Shown: piece after piece, positions 8,643 through 20,120 of the stretch | Layout: every line of letters starts with the position of its first letter | Numbering within the stretch: the first letter of the stretch is position 1 | Position numbers and translations under genes: made by a program | Assembly (NCBI GenBank): GCA_963797115.1 | Contig: CAWCOH010000001.1 | Coordinates: 930,001 to 994,000 of the forward strand | From: AP-15 sp963797115 | GTDB lineage: Bacteria; Pseudomonadota; Alphaproteobacteria; ATCC43930; CGMCC-115725 | Length of the DNA stretch: 64,000 nt | Direction of reading: 5' to 3' | Notes under the pieces: model-generated | What the model was told of the DNA's origin: nothing | What the model saw: only the letters and a program-made list of their open reading frames with translations | Database searches by the model: none

Positions 8643-9050
8643 TCAGGTCTGAGGCAGCAGCCAGCCGCGATAATGGATGACCGGGCCGACAATCGGAAAT
8701 GCCACCTCGATGTCGAACCGGAAGCGGTCGCCGTCGCCGCTCTCCAGGCAGTTGACCCGCGGCAGGGTCCAGCGCGGCCGCGGGACCCCGCAGAGGCTCG
8801 ACGCGACCAGCCGCCACGCCAGGCCCTGCGGGCCCGGCGTCAGCCGGTGGTATAGCCGGAACGGAAAGAAGCGCTCCAGCAGCAGGCCCTCGCGACCGCG
8901 CGGGCCGGCGCTGAAGCCGCTCGCGTAGCGCCGGCCGACGAAACGTCGGCGCCGATATTCGCCGCCTTGCTGGTCGGGATGGAAGCTGACGGTGACCGGC
9001 ACGTCGCGACCCGGCCGCGGGAGCCCGGTCAGTCGGCAGATCAGCCGCGG
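8643..9050 (-). pseudogene. Remnant: C-terminal DUF4166 domain fused to a serine hydrolase fragment
   Basis: Reads GLPRPGRDVPVTVSFHPD, then LLLERFFPFRLYHRL, WRLVASSLCGVPRPRWTLPR and FRFDIEVAFPIVGPVIHYRG, the recognisable DUF4166 C-terminal pattern. DUF4166 proteins are often fused to an NAD-binding domain. Here the upstream part is replaced, in frame, by a serine hydrolase fragment at about 9050. The fusion is a scar rather than a designed protein. Confidence 0.65.
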
Positions 9051-9858
9051 CAACAGCAGCCGGATGTCACCGAGCCGGTCGCGCCCGAGCAGCATCTGGT
9101 AGAACGCCGCCATCCCGCGAGCGGTGGCGTAGCCCCCGCCGCTCGGCAGTCCGGCCGCTTTGAATTCCGCCGAATTGTCGCGCGGCTCCGGCGCGTAGGT
9201 GTCGGCGCAGCGTTCCCGCTGGCTTGCCGGCACGCCGACAAAGACGTCGCCGGCTAGACCGAGCGGGGCCAGCACCTTGTCGCGAATGACGTCGCGGTAA
9301 TCCTGGCCGGTCACGGCCTCGATCACCATCGCCTGCGTCAGGTGCGCCGCACGCGGGTGATTTTGCAGCCGCGTCCCCGGGGGTCCAGTCGAGCGAGAAG
9401 TCGCAGACTTCGGCGCGCATCCGCGTGTGGTCGGTCCATGTCGCCTTGGTGACATCGCCGCTTGGAAAGCCGCCCTGATGCGTCATGACCTGATGCAAGG
9501 TGATCTCGCCCTTGCCGCGCTGCGCGAATTCCGGCAGGTGGTCGGCGACCCGGTCCATAAACGAGAGCTTGCCTTCCTCGACGAGCGTCCACACGGTGGA
9601 ACTCGTCAACACCTTGGTCTAGCTGAATAAAAGGAACAACGTCTTGTCCGTCGCCGGGGCATTTCGAGGTTCGGTCTTGGCGTCGCCATAACTGCGGAAC
9701 AGTGCCAACTTGCCGTGCTGCGCCAGCGCGATTTGCGCGCCGGCATAACGTCCTTCCTCGATGTGCTGCCGGATCAGCCGATCGAGATGCTGCAGCGGCG
9801 CCGGGGCGAAGCCGAGGCTCGCCGGGTCAGCGGAAACCAACGGGTAGGTGTCGGATAT
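9051..9858 (-). pseudogene. Decayed second copy of the EstB-like serine hydrolase
   Basis: Closely related to the gene at 5741-6853 but with four separate lesions. The start codon position is ATA (about 9856-9858). An amber TAG at 9619-9621 replaces the Gln right after the catalytic Ser of SQTK. An extra G in a G-run near 9380 shifts the frame relative to copy one (CCCCGGGGG against CCCCGGGG). The last third is lost at the junction with the DUF4166 fragment. It is not expected to make a working enzyme. Confidence 0.88.
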
Positions 9859-10561
9859 GGCGGTCCCTTCGCGTGATCAAGAGGACGATGCTACATGAGC
9901 CCACGCAAATCGACTACGCTATAGGTGCACAGCGCTCGACTGCTGTCCAAGAACAGTAATGGCTCGCTTTGATCGCCGAGCCGGCCGTCTCTCGTTTGCG
10001 TTGCCTCGCTCACACGACAGATTTGTTGCTAACTTAGCAAAAACCTGCTAGCGTCAGCGGTTGCCAATGAGTTGGGAGTTATCGTCGTGAGCACGGCCGA
10101 TTATCGCGCTATTATCGGTGTCGTCGGGTCCCGCCCACGATCCTTCACCTGTCCCGTAGCCGGGAAGCGTGAGAAACGGAGCACCGAGCCTGATCTGGAC
10201 CTGATAAAGCAGGTAGAACAGGTAACAACGTTGGTTTTGGAAGGAGCGGCCCGCGCTGTGCCGGGAGTTGGAGCATAGGATCAGGAGGGCGGTAGTAGTC
10301 CGCTGATTTCTCGTTTAGCAATTATTTATCTGGCTGATATTTCGCTGCAAAAAACAGCGAAAACAGCCAGGAGCGGCCGAGGGCGACCTGTTTGCAAAGG
10401 AGGCAGTCCGGCGATGCTACCCGCCCCACCCGGCGGGTCCACGAACCGGCCACATGGACTGCCGAGCCGTGCTCTGCCAAATTCGGTGAGACTGATCCAT
10501 AATCGCGGAAGTCTGGCTTGCTGCCCAGATTTCAAAGTGAGTCACTACCGGGAGAACCAAG
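9859..10561. other. Intergenic stretch between divergent units
   Basis: About 700 bp without a supported gene. A 68-codon frame at 10072-10278 ends near the GGAGTTGGAGCATAG segment but has no recognisable motif and a TTG start. The region holds one copy of a dispersed repeat (10331-10372). The thiolase ribosome site (GGGAGAACC) lies just before 10562. Confidence 0.5.
10331..10372 (+). repeat. Dispersed intergenic repeat, divergent copy
   Basis: Reads GGCTGATATTTCGCTG, then an A-rich step and AACAGCGAAAACAGC. It shares this core with the two near-identical copies at 45131-45173 (opposite strand) and 62953-62996, but with more mismatches. Confidence 0.6.
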
Positions 10562-11765
10562 ATGCGCGAAGCCGTCATCGTATCGACTGCCCGGACGCCG
10601 ATCGGCCGGGCCTATCGCGGTGCCTTCAACGATACGGAGGGCCAGACGCTGGCCGGGCACGTCGTCGCCGAGGCGGTGCGCCGTGCCGGCATCGATCCGG
10701 CCGAGGTCGAGGACGTTGTTCTCGGTGCCGCGCTCCAGCAGGGCTCGACCGGCTTTAATGTCGCTCGTCAGGCGGCGATACGCGCCGGACTGCCCGTCTC
10801 GGTCGCCGGTATGACAATCGATCGACAGTGCTCCTCGGGGCTGATGGCGATCGCCACTGCGGCGAAAGAGATCGTGCATGACGGAATGACGATTGCGGTG
10901 GGCGGCGGTCTCGAGTTCGATCTCGCTGGTCCAGAACGACAAGCGCAACCAGTTTCGCGCGCAGGACCCCTGGCTAGTCGAGCATCGGCCCGACCTTTAC
11001 ATGACGATGATCGAAACAGCGGAGATCGTCGCCGAGCGATACCAGGTCACCCGTGAAGCGCAGGACGAATATGCGCTCCTCTCGCAGCAGCGCACCGCGG
11101 CCGCCCAGACGGAGGGCCGCCTCGATCGGGAGATCGCTCCTCTGCCGTCGATGATGCGGGTAGACAACCGGGAGACCGGCGAGACCTCCTATGTCTCGGT
11201 AACGCTCGACAAGGACGAGGGTAACCGGCCATCGACGACGCTCGCTGGTCTGACCGCTTTGCAGCCGGTCTTCCGCGACGGGCAAACAGTCAAGGAGGGC
11301 CGGTTCATTACCGCCGGCAATGCTTCGCAGCTCTCCGACGGCGCCTCCGCCTCGGTGCTGATGGAAGCCAAGGAGGCCGAGCGCCGCGGGTTGCACCCGT
11401 TCGGCGCCTATCGCGGGATCGCCGTTGCCGGCTGCGCGCCGGACGAGATGGGGATCGGGCCGGTCTTCGCGGTGCCCAAACTGTTGCAGCGGCACGGGCT
11501 CAAGGTCGACGACATCGGCCTGTGGGAGCTCAACGAGGCTTTTGCCGTTCAAGCCCTTTATTGCCGACACCGGCTTGGCATCGATCCCGACCGGTACAAT
11601 GTCGATGGCGGCGCGATCTCAGTCGGTCACCCCTATGGGATGTCCGGTGCGCGCATGGTCGGCCACGCGCTGATTGAGGGCAAAAGGCGGGGCGTGCGCT
11701 GGATCGTCGTGACCATGTGCATCGGCGGCGGCATGGGTGCCGCCGGACTCTTCGAAGTGCTCTGA
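10562..11765 (+). pseudogene. Acetyl-CoA C-acyltransferase (thiolase), one frameshift
   Basis: Full-length thiolase (about 400 residues over two frames) that joins or cleaves acyl-CoA and acetyl-CoA. The nucleophile Cys is in DRQCSSGLMAIATA, the His motif in WELNEAFAVQAL and GGAISVGHPYGMSGAR, and the second Cys in MCIGGGMG, so every catalytic element is present. The frame breaks at about 10916, where GAGTTCGATC has one T more than GAGTCGATC would need to continue as LESISLVQND. If that is a sequencing error the gene is intact. Its first codons also occur as a remnant at 6987-7040, so it belongs to the duplicated unit and is the surviving thiolase copy. Confidence 0.85.
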
Positions 11766-11968
11766 ATCGGCTTTAAGCGATCGCGCAATCCTATAGTGAA
11801 GACGATCTCAAAAGGACAAATCGACGTCGCGGAGGATCTGTTGCACGGTAGTGCCACGAAATATTGATTAACCTTTGTTAACGACCCAGGTACATTCGCA
11901 GAAAATTCCTCCTTTGCTGGGATGTCTCTTGGTGCTATTCTGTCCGTTAAAGCCTGCAAGGGTAATCA

Positions 11969-12709
11969 ATGAGGGATTGCGTACAATTCGTATTAATCGC
12001 GTCAACGGTAGTCGGATCGGTAGCGGTGGCGCAGGCTGGGGAGCGCGCGGTGTCAATGGACCCGATGGTCTCAGCTAGCGCCGCAAGAAATCCAGCCCAG
12101 CGAGCGATCAAAGTCGAGCGATCAGCCGCCAGAGCGGTGCTTGATCGGGTGGCCTATGCCGTTGATGGTGCGGAATCCAGCCATGGCGATGATCGCGGAA
12201 TGTGGGGTCCCGATCCTTCGGGCCCGCAAGGACCAATGCAGGTCACCGAAGCAGCGGCGGCGGATGTCGGTGGAGGGGACCGGTTTGATCTGATTCAAAA
12301 TCGCTCCATCGGACGGGACTACTTGGCGCTGTTGTTCAGGCGATACAGAAACTGGCCGGATGCAATCGCTGCGTACAATTGGGGCATGGGCAAGGTGGAT
12401 GCCTGGGTCAAAGCCGGGCGACCGGCGGACAAGTTCCTAATCAGTGTGGCGGCGTATCTGCAGCGTGTGCTCCACGATAGCGGAATGTGCGATCGTCAGG
12501 CGCCGGTGGCGGTCCGGCAGCCGCCGTATCCCCTGGTCGAAGAAGGCGGTGGCGACTGGACCGCCTGCGCAGATCTTGATGCCTGGAGAGGATTGCCTGT
12601 TGAGACGGATCGCCACTCTCTTGCGTACGTGCGTTTCCGTAGCAAACTCGATAAGGCTTCGCAGTTGGCGGCGCAGCACTTGCCGCCGTCGCGACACCGC
12701 AATCCTTAG
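11969..12709 (+). CDS. Lytic transglycosylase, SLT domain
   Basis: 246 residues with an N-terminal signal peptide (ending SVAVAQAGE). The SLT-type core shows the catalytic Glu in VDGAESSHG, then GPMQVTEAAAADVG and AIAAYNWGMGKVDAWV, the Gx2QV and AYN-G motifs of the lysozyme-like fold. It should cleave peptidoglycan glycan strands in the periplasm. A C-terminal part of about 80 residues after the domain has two Cys (DSGMCDRQ, TACADLD) and is not assigned. No partner genes for secretion or conjugation are adjacent. Confidence 0.78.
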   Translation: MRDCVQFVLIASTVVGSVAVAQAGERAVSMDPMVSASAARNPAQRAIKVERSAARAVLDRVAYAVDGAESSHGDDRGMWGPDPSGPQGPMQVTEAAAADVGGGDRFDLIQNRSIGRDYLALLFRRYRNWPDAIAAYNWGMGKVDAWVKAGRPADKFLISVAAYLQRVLHDSGMCDRQAPVAVRQPPYPLVEEGGGDWTACADLDAWRGLPVETDRHSLAYVRFRSKLDKASQLAAQHLPPSRHRNP

Positions 12710-12963
12710 CCAGGAGGAGCGTGCGCTTGCCGTCGCGACAGCGGCATGCCGCGGCTATGGATATCGCCGGCTTCCGTCCCTTGATGCATCCCTGTCGCTG
12801 TGCGATCCGAGCCAGTGTGTCAGAAAATCTTGCAGATCTCCCACGTCAATAAATTTGCAACGGATAAGACGTAAAATCCACCTATGTCACGACTGAACAT
12901 AGCTTCAGCTCACCTGCCGTCGATTTCCGGGACTTTTTTCATCACCCAGTCGGATCGACCCCG

Positions 12964-13344
12964 ATGGCGTCGATCCGCGAGGAGATCCTGAACATGATGG
13001 AAATCCTGACAGTACAAGTAATTGCTGCTGTCTTGGGAATGATCAGTATCGCGATAGACGACTGGCTGTATTATCGAGAAAAAATTGGACCATGCTTACA
13101 TTCCTTTTGGGTTTCTATTTCAAATACGGCGATTTGTCTTCCTATACTAGCATGGGTTTTTATTGTGCTTATCGGGAATGGGGTGATCAGTTGGGTGTTG
13201 GTCGCAGCACTTCTTTCTCTGATGTTCTTTTGGCAGTACCATAACTTGCTGAAGATCCCGCCGGCGCAGCGCATCCGGCGGGGGCCAATTACGTTGTCCT
13301 CATCGGGGAGTTCCATCCCGCCACCGTCCAACATCGGTCGCTGA
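12964..13344 (+). CDS. Hypothetical membrane protein
   Basis: About 126 residues, or about 116 if the ATG at 12994 is used. Three hydrophobic stretches are visible (VQVIAAVLGMISIAI, SNTAICLPILAWVFIVLIG, VLVAALLSLMFFW) and a Pro/Ser-rich tail. No family is recognised. GC is lower than in the surroundings, which hints at acquired DNA. Confidence 0.4.
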   Translation: MASIREEILNMMEILTVQVIAAVLGMISIAIDDWLYYREKIGPCLHSFWVSISNTAICLPILAWVFIVLIGNGVISWVLVAALLSLMFFWQYHNLLKIPPAQRIRRGPITLSSSGSSIPPPSNIGR

Positions 13345-13402
13345 AAGTTTTTTTGATCCCTGGCTCCTTAGCCGGAGAACCTCGGGGTAATCCTTCGGCC
13401 GG

Positions 13403-14638
13403 TCACTTCCGCGCAGCCGCGTGCTCTGCCTTTGAAAGCGTTAATTTTTCGGGGTGAACAATGGTCTTGTTCGCCGCCATCCGCGCGGTGCCGAGACTAG
13501 GAAACTCTGCATCGACCCCATCACGCTTCAGGACATAGGCAGTCGTCATCGGTTTTCCGCTTTGCTGATCAGCCACCGTTCGCTTCGTTATCGTCCAGTG
13601 AACGCGCCGGATTGCCCCGTCGGTCTCGTCGGGCACATCCTCGAAACCACGGTCAACCACTGACTCGAGCGCGTAGAGCCGCGGCTCCGATCTCTTCTGC
13701 GGCGCGTTCCGGCGGCCTCGTTCCCTCGGACCCGGGCCTCCTTTTTGGCGCTCCTGCCGACCGGATGAGGCCCGCTCCCGATTGCCTGCTCTCGGGCTCG
13801 AGGATTCGTGTGGGCGACGTGCACCTTGTTCCGCTTGACCAAGTCTTCGCCCCTCCCGATCGCCCAGGTCGCGTGAACTCCGGCCGGGAAACTCTCGGTC
13901 TCGGCCGACGCGGTTGCGCGGCGCGCCTCTGGGGCCGTTTTCGTCGGCGGGCTGGTGTTCGCTGATCGGCGTTCCCGCTGCAGGGCGTGAAAAGCGACGG
14001 CGTCGCCGACGGGCGCTGGGCTGGCCAACTTGCAACTCGATACCGGACTCCGCATTCTGCGCGAACCCGCCGGTTGCCTGCGAACTCCGTTCGACTGCAT
14101 CGGCTGTCTCTTCCGAGGAGGCCAATGCCGGCGGAATCTTCGGGCGCCGCCGGCGGCCGAGATGCGTGCGAACCTTGCCATCCAGGAAAGCGCTGACACC
14201 TGGTCCACCCTCGCCTGCTGCTGGCGAGGCCTTGCCTAAAAGAGGAACTGGCCCGTCGGCCGGTGGGCCTTCAAACCCCCGGATTTCCTCGCCTGGCGCC
14301 GCCTCCGCCGTTCCCGTGTCAGGCTTCGTTCCGCGGTGCCGGCGTCGACGGCGTCGGGAGGGGACATCCTCGACCTGGGGCCTGGCCGAAAGCTCTCCAG
14401 GCTGCGGTGCAACACCCGTCTCGCGAGGCGGACAACGGTGCCGGCGCCTTCGGGGTCGTCGGGGCGGAGCGCCATCCACCATCGTCGCTGCCTGCGGATC
14501 GGCGCTCCCTTTCGCCTCTTCGCCCGGGTGTTGCGGGCGGGCAGAGGTCTCAGTCTGGCTCTCTCCGCTCGCGGCGGGGTGGGCGGGCGACATCGGGTTG
14601 ACCCGATCACTTGGCGGGTCGTCGGGAGAGTGTGACAT
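13403..14638 (-). CDS. Arg-rich disordered protein with a small conserved-looking C-terminal domain
   Basis: 411 residues. The first 300 are low complexity, rich in Arg, Pro, Gly and Glu, with four basic clusters of similar form (RRPRRRRHR, SRRRRRRHR, GRRRRPK, RRRRRRFSR), as in RNA-binding tails such as those of RNase E. The last 90 residues look folded (LYALESVVDRGFEDVP, IRRVHWTITKRTVADQ, TTAYVLKRDG). A long open frame exists on the other strand here as a by-product of the composition. A role in RNA or nucleic-acid binding is a guess from the basic clusters. It faces the same way as gph, 81 bp downstream of it. Confidence 0.55.
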   Translation of the reverse strand: MSHSPDDPPSDRVNPMSPAHPAASGESQTETSARPQHPGEEAKGSADPQAATMVDGAPPRRPRRRRHRCPPRETGVAPQPGELSARPQVEDVPSRRRRRRHRGTKPDTGTAEAAPGEEIRGFEGPPADGPVPLLGKASPAAGEGGPGVSAFLDGKVRTHLGRRRRPKIPPALASSEETADAVERSSQATGGFAQNAESGIELQVGQPSARRRRRRFSRPAAGTPISEHQPADENGPRGAPRNRVGRDREFPGRSSRDLGDREGRRLGQAEQGARRPHESSSPRAGNRERASSGRQERQKGGPGPRERGRRNAPQKRSEPRLYALESVVDRGFEDVPDETDGAIRRVHWTITKRTVADQQSGKPMTTAYVLKRDGVDAEFPSLGTARMAANKTIVHPEKLTLSKAEHAAARK

Positions 14639-14719
14639 CGGGGTGTTTCCTCGGGGGTTATGGGGCGGATGGGCGATCGCGGCAAGAGACTCGGCTCCTG
14701 GTCGCTGGCACCGCTGCGT

Positions 14720-15388
14720 TCACGGTATTAGGCCAAGGCGTTCAAGCGCCGCGGGCAGGTCGGCGAAGTGATCGAGCAGCACGTCCGCGGCGAGCAATTC
14801 GGGCGCGACCCGGGCATAGCCGTAGCGCATCAGCACGAGCGGTACTCCAGTGGCGTGAGCTACGGCGGCGTCGTTTTCGTTGTCCCCGATCATGGCGGTT
14901 GCCGTGACGCTGGCACCGAGTTCACCGATCAGGCCGAGCAAGTGGCCGGGATTGGGCTTTTTGACCGAAAAGCGGTCCCCGCCGGCGATCCCGTCGAACA
15001 GCGGATGGAAACCAAGCCCCTCGATCACGGCCATTGTTGCCCGCTGCGGCTTGTTAGTACAGACGGCGGCGCGATATCCACGCCCGCGGAGCGCGGTCAG
15101 GGTTTCTCGAACGCCCGGATACGGGCGGCTAAGCCGCACCGCATTGGCCTCGTAGATTTCCAGAAAGCGCGCTAGCGCCTCGCCCGCACCGGCGGCACCG
15201 GCTCCATTCGCCGCCAGCGCCCGCGCGACCAACGCCGGCGCGCCGTCGCCGACCATGCGTTTGACCGCGGATGGCGACAGCGGCGGGCGACCCCGCTCGC
15301 GCAGCATTTTGTTCAACGCCGCACGCAAATCTGGCACGCTGTCGACGAGTGTGCCATCTAGGTCAAAGACAAGCAGCATGCGTTCCAT
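14720..15388 (-). CDS. gph: Phosphoglycolate phosphatase, HAD family
   Basis: 222 residues. HAD motif I is FDLDGTLVDS at residues 8-17, motif II is in CTNKP, motif III is the Lys of KKPNPGH, and motif IV is IGDNENDAAVAHA. The cap region between motifs I and II fits Gph. It removes phosphate from 2-phosphoglycolate formed in DNA repair or oxygenation. It is transcribed divergently from glmU with about 110 bp between, an arrangement seen in other Rhodospirillales as far as I know. Confidence 0.87.
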   Translation of the reverse strand: MERMLLVFDLDGTLVDSVPDLRAALNKMLRERGRPPLSPSAVKRMVGDGAPALVARALAANGAGAAGAGEALARFLEIYEANAVRLSRPYPGVRETLTALRGRGYRAAVCTNKPQRATMAVIEGLGFHPLFDGIAGGDRFSVKKPNPGHLLGLIGELGASVTATAMIGDNENDAAVAHATGVPLVLMRYGYARVAPELLAADVLLDHFADLPAALERLGLIP

Positions 15389-15501
15389 CCCTAAAAACTC
15401 TTCGTTCTCGTGCTATACTTTGCAACAATCTTTGTGATGTAGGAACGGCGGCATCGTGCGGCGGTGCCGCCGCTCCTCTTTCGATTGTGTTCGAGCCAGC
15501 A

Positions 15502-16859
15502 ATGAACCAGTGCCGTTTCGCCGCCATCATCCTCGCCGCCGGCAGCGGCACTCGAATGAAATCAGCGATGCCGAAAGTGATGCATCCGATCGCCGGGCAG
15601 CCGATGATCGCGCATCTATTGGACGCCCTGCGGCCTTTGACGCCCACGGCAACTGTCGTCGTGATCGGAGCGCGGATGGGTGATGTTGCCCGCACTGTCG
15701 CTCCGGCGGAGTGCGTCGTGCAGGATCCCCCAGTCGGCACCGGCGACGCCGTACGGGCTGCACTCCGAGTGATTGAGGGCCGGCTTGCACCGCAAGGTGA
15801 GATTAGCGAGACCCTTGTGCTGTTCGGGGACACGCCGCTGCTTCGCACCGAAACGTTGTCCCGGATGTTGGCAGAGCGCCAAGAGGCATCAGCCGCCATT
15901 CTCGTCTCAGGCATGCGGCCTGACGATCCTAGCGCCTACGGTCGGTTTGTTCTCGGCCCCGGGGGTGGGCTCGAGCGCATCATCGAGGCCGCCGACGCCA
16001 CTCCGGAGGAACGTGAAATCGGGCTCGTCAACGGCGGCATCATGGCGATCGACGCGCGTCATGCTCTCGATCTTGTCGATGCCCTCGACCGCGACAACGC
16101 GAAAGGCGAATTCTATCTGTCCGATGCCGTTCGCGTCGCCCGGCGAAAGGGGCTCGGCTGTCGCGCGATCGAACTCCCAGCCGAGGAGCTGATCGGGATC
16201 AACACCCGCGCCGAACTCGCCAAGGCGGAGGCAGTGATGCAGTCGCGGCTGCGTCGTGTGGCGATGGATGAGGGGGTCACCCTGGTCGCGCCGGAGACGG
16301 TATTCTTCAGCGCCGATACGCGGCTCGGCCGTGACGTCGTCGTCGAGCCGAACGTCATTTTCGGCCCGGGCGTTACCGTCGGGCAGGGAACACGAATTCG
16401 CTCGTTCTCGCATCTTGAAGGTGCGGTGATCGGCGTGAACGCGATCGTCGGCCCCTTCGCCCGGCTGCGCCCGGGGGCAATGCTCGAGGATGAGGTGCAC
16501 GTCGGCAATTTCGTCGAGGTCAAGGCGGCACGGCTGCGCGCCGGGGTAAAAGCCAATCATCTCAGCTATATCGGAGACGCCGAGATTGGGGCGCGCAGCA
16601 ATATCGGGGCGGGCACGATCACCTGCAATTATGACGGCTTTAACAAGTTCCGCACGACAATCGGAGAAGACGCGTTCATCGGCTCGAATACCGCGCTGGT
16701 CGCGCCGGTCTCTGTCGGGGCCGGCGCGATCGTCGCGGCCGGTAGCGTCATCACCGACGATGTCCCGGCGAATGCGTTGTCGATCGCCCGTGGGCAGCAG
16801 GTCGACAAGCATGGACGCGCCACCCAGATCCGGGAACGGCTGCGAGGAGAAAACGGCTG

Positions 16860-16860
<1 letters not shown>
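15502..16860 (+). CDS. glmU: Bifunctional GlmU: GlcN-1-P acetyltransferase / GlcNAc-1-P uridyltransferase
   Basis: 452 residues, normal length. The N-terminal uridyltransferase domain begins with the nucleotide-binding loop LAAGSGTRMKSAMPKVMH, continues with QDPPVGTGDAV and LFGDTPLL. The C-terminal left-handed beta-helix acetyltransferase part includes NHLSYIGDAEIGARSNIGAG and CNYDGFNKFRTTIG. It makes UDP-GlcNAc for peptidoglycan and lipid A. ATG at 15502 is chosen because MNQCRFAAIILAAG matches the family start; the frame runs on 5' without support. Its TGA overlaps the glmS ATG by one base. Confidence 0.95.
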
Positions 16861-18683
<1,823 letters not shown>

Positions 18684-18906
18684 GAGACGCGCCAAATTCC
18701 CTGCCGTCAGGGAGAAAATCGAGTTTACGGCTTAGAAACTGTTCTTATCAGATAGTTACGCAGAATTTCGCGGCGCCGGCAGAGGAATGGCAGCGGAAAA
18801 TACCCCCGTGCCGCCGCCCGGCCGCAGTTCCCGATCTGAGCCCCAAGATACGCTTCGATCTTGATGCAAAGATGGCACGGTCGATCGATATGCCGGCGCG
18901 GCGAAG

Positions 18907-19770
18907 CTAGCGGGTGGCGAGGGCTCCGAGAAAGCGGTCGAGGGCTGCCAGCACGACCGGCTCGACGAGGGTCGGCGCGTGTCCGATGCCGGGCACCCGC
19001 ACCAGCTCGCCGCGCGGCAATACGTCGACCATGCGCAACGCCTGCGCCTCGGAGAGCACGTCGCTCTCGCTGCCCCACACCACCAAGGTCGGGCATGGCA
19101 TGGCCTGCAATGCCGGCCACAGCGGCGGCCGTGCCGGCGGCCCGTGCTCGACCCGCTGGCGGATATAGGCCGGGTCCAGCTTCCAGTCCCACCGGTCGCC
19201 GGCTCCCCGCCGCAAGACGCCGAGCGCCAGTTCGCGCTGGTCCTCGAGACTGCGCGCGGCGAGGATCGGCGAGGCCGCGCGGCGGTAGGCCATCGCCTCC
19301 TCCAGGCTCGCGAACGCGTCGGGCCGGCTGCCGACCATCTGGGTGATGCGCTGGCTGCCGGCCTCCGCATCGGGCCCGATGTCGTTGATCGCCAGCCCCA
19401 AAAGCCGCTCGGCGTGCTCGGCGGCATAGGCCATCGCGATGATGCCGCCCATCGAGGTGCCGATCAGCACGAACTTGTCGAGCCCGAGCCGGGTGGCGAA
19501 CTCGGCCAGGTCGCCGGCCTGATCGGCGTAGCTGTAGGCACCGGTGGGGGACCAAGCGCTCTCACCATGCCCGCGGACATCGAGGGCGATAATGCGATAG
19601 CGTTCCTGCAAGTGTCGGGCGAGCGCGTTGAACGCGTCGGCGCTCCCGGTATAGCCGTGCACGCAGACGATCGACGGGGCGTTCCCCTCGCCCCATTCGA
19701 GGTAATGCAGGGCCAGGCCGTTCACCGTTAAGGTCTTGCTCACAGGTTGCTTCGGGGTCGTCATTGTCAT
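18907..19770 (-). CDS. Alpha/beta hydrolase
   Basis: 287 residues. HGYTGSADAF gives the oxyanion-hole region, IGTSMGGIIAMAYA holds the nucleophile Ser, VWGSESDVL the acid region, and GIGHAPTL the catalytic His. A cap domain lies between about residues 130 and 215. It belongs to the general epoxide hydrolase / esterase group; the substrate is unknown. It converges on glmS from the opposite strand. The 220 bp between them hold an AT-richer part with no recognised gene. Confidence 0.82.
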   Translation of the reverse strand: MTMTTPKQPVSKTLTVNGLALHYLEWGEGNAPSIVCVHGYTGSADAFNALARHLQERYRIIALDVRGHGESAWSPTGAYSYADQAGDLAEFATRLGLDKFVLIGTSMGGIIAMAYAAEHAERLLGLAINDIGPDAEAGSQRITQMVGSRPDAFASLEEAMAYRRAASPILAARSLEDQRELALGVLRRGAGDRWDWKLDPAYIRQRVEHGPPARPPLWPALQAMPCPTLVVWGSESDVLSEAQALRMVDVLPRGELVRVPGIGHAPTLVEPVVLAALDRFLGALATR

Positions 19771-19794
19771 CGGGGGCCACCTTTTCTCAAGTCA

Positions 19795-20050
19795 CGCCGG
19801 GCGCGAGATTGCTTCGTCCCCGCGGGTCCTCGCAATGACAACGTTGTCATCCTCCCCGCTGTCGAGTAGGCCCCTCACCCCGGCCCTCTCCCCGCAAGCG
19901 GGGCGAGGGAGAGTGCCGGTGCTGCCCCTCGCCCTGCGTGAGCGGGGAGCCCTCTCGGCGCACGCGTGCGCGCGCCTGTCGGATGGCGCATCTGCGATGC
20001 GCCAGGGGGGCCCGCGCCAAGGCGCCGGGAGGGTGAGGGGCATCGCGCAC
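19795..20050. repeat. REP-like palindromic region
   Basis: Contains GATTGCTTCG-type and CTCGCAATGAC-type half sites and a hairpin of the form CTCTCCCCGCAAGCGGGG, as found in extragenic palindromes of many proteobacteria. It fills the space between the divergent hydrolase and dehydrogenase genes. Confidence 0.6.
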
Positions 20051-20120
20051 GAACCCGCGTGCCTTGTCAAACCCCGGGGTGGGCCGTACCTATGATTTAT
20101 CCTATCACGGGAGGTGCGCG

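Noticed and set aside
13914..14771. 285-codon plus-strand frame opposite the Arg-rich protein
   Set aside because: Low-complexity on both strands; the minus strand has a folded-looking C-terminal domain and the plus strand has none. Kept only the minus call, at modest confidence.
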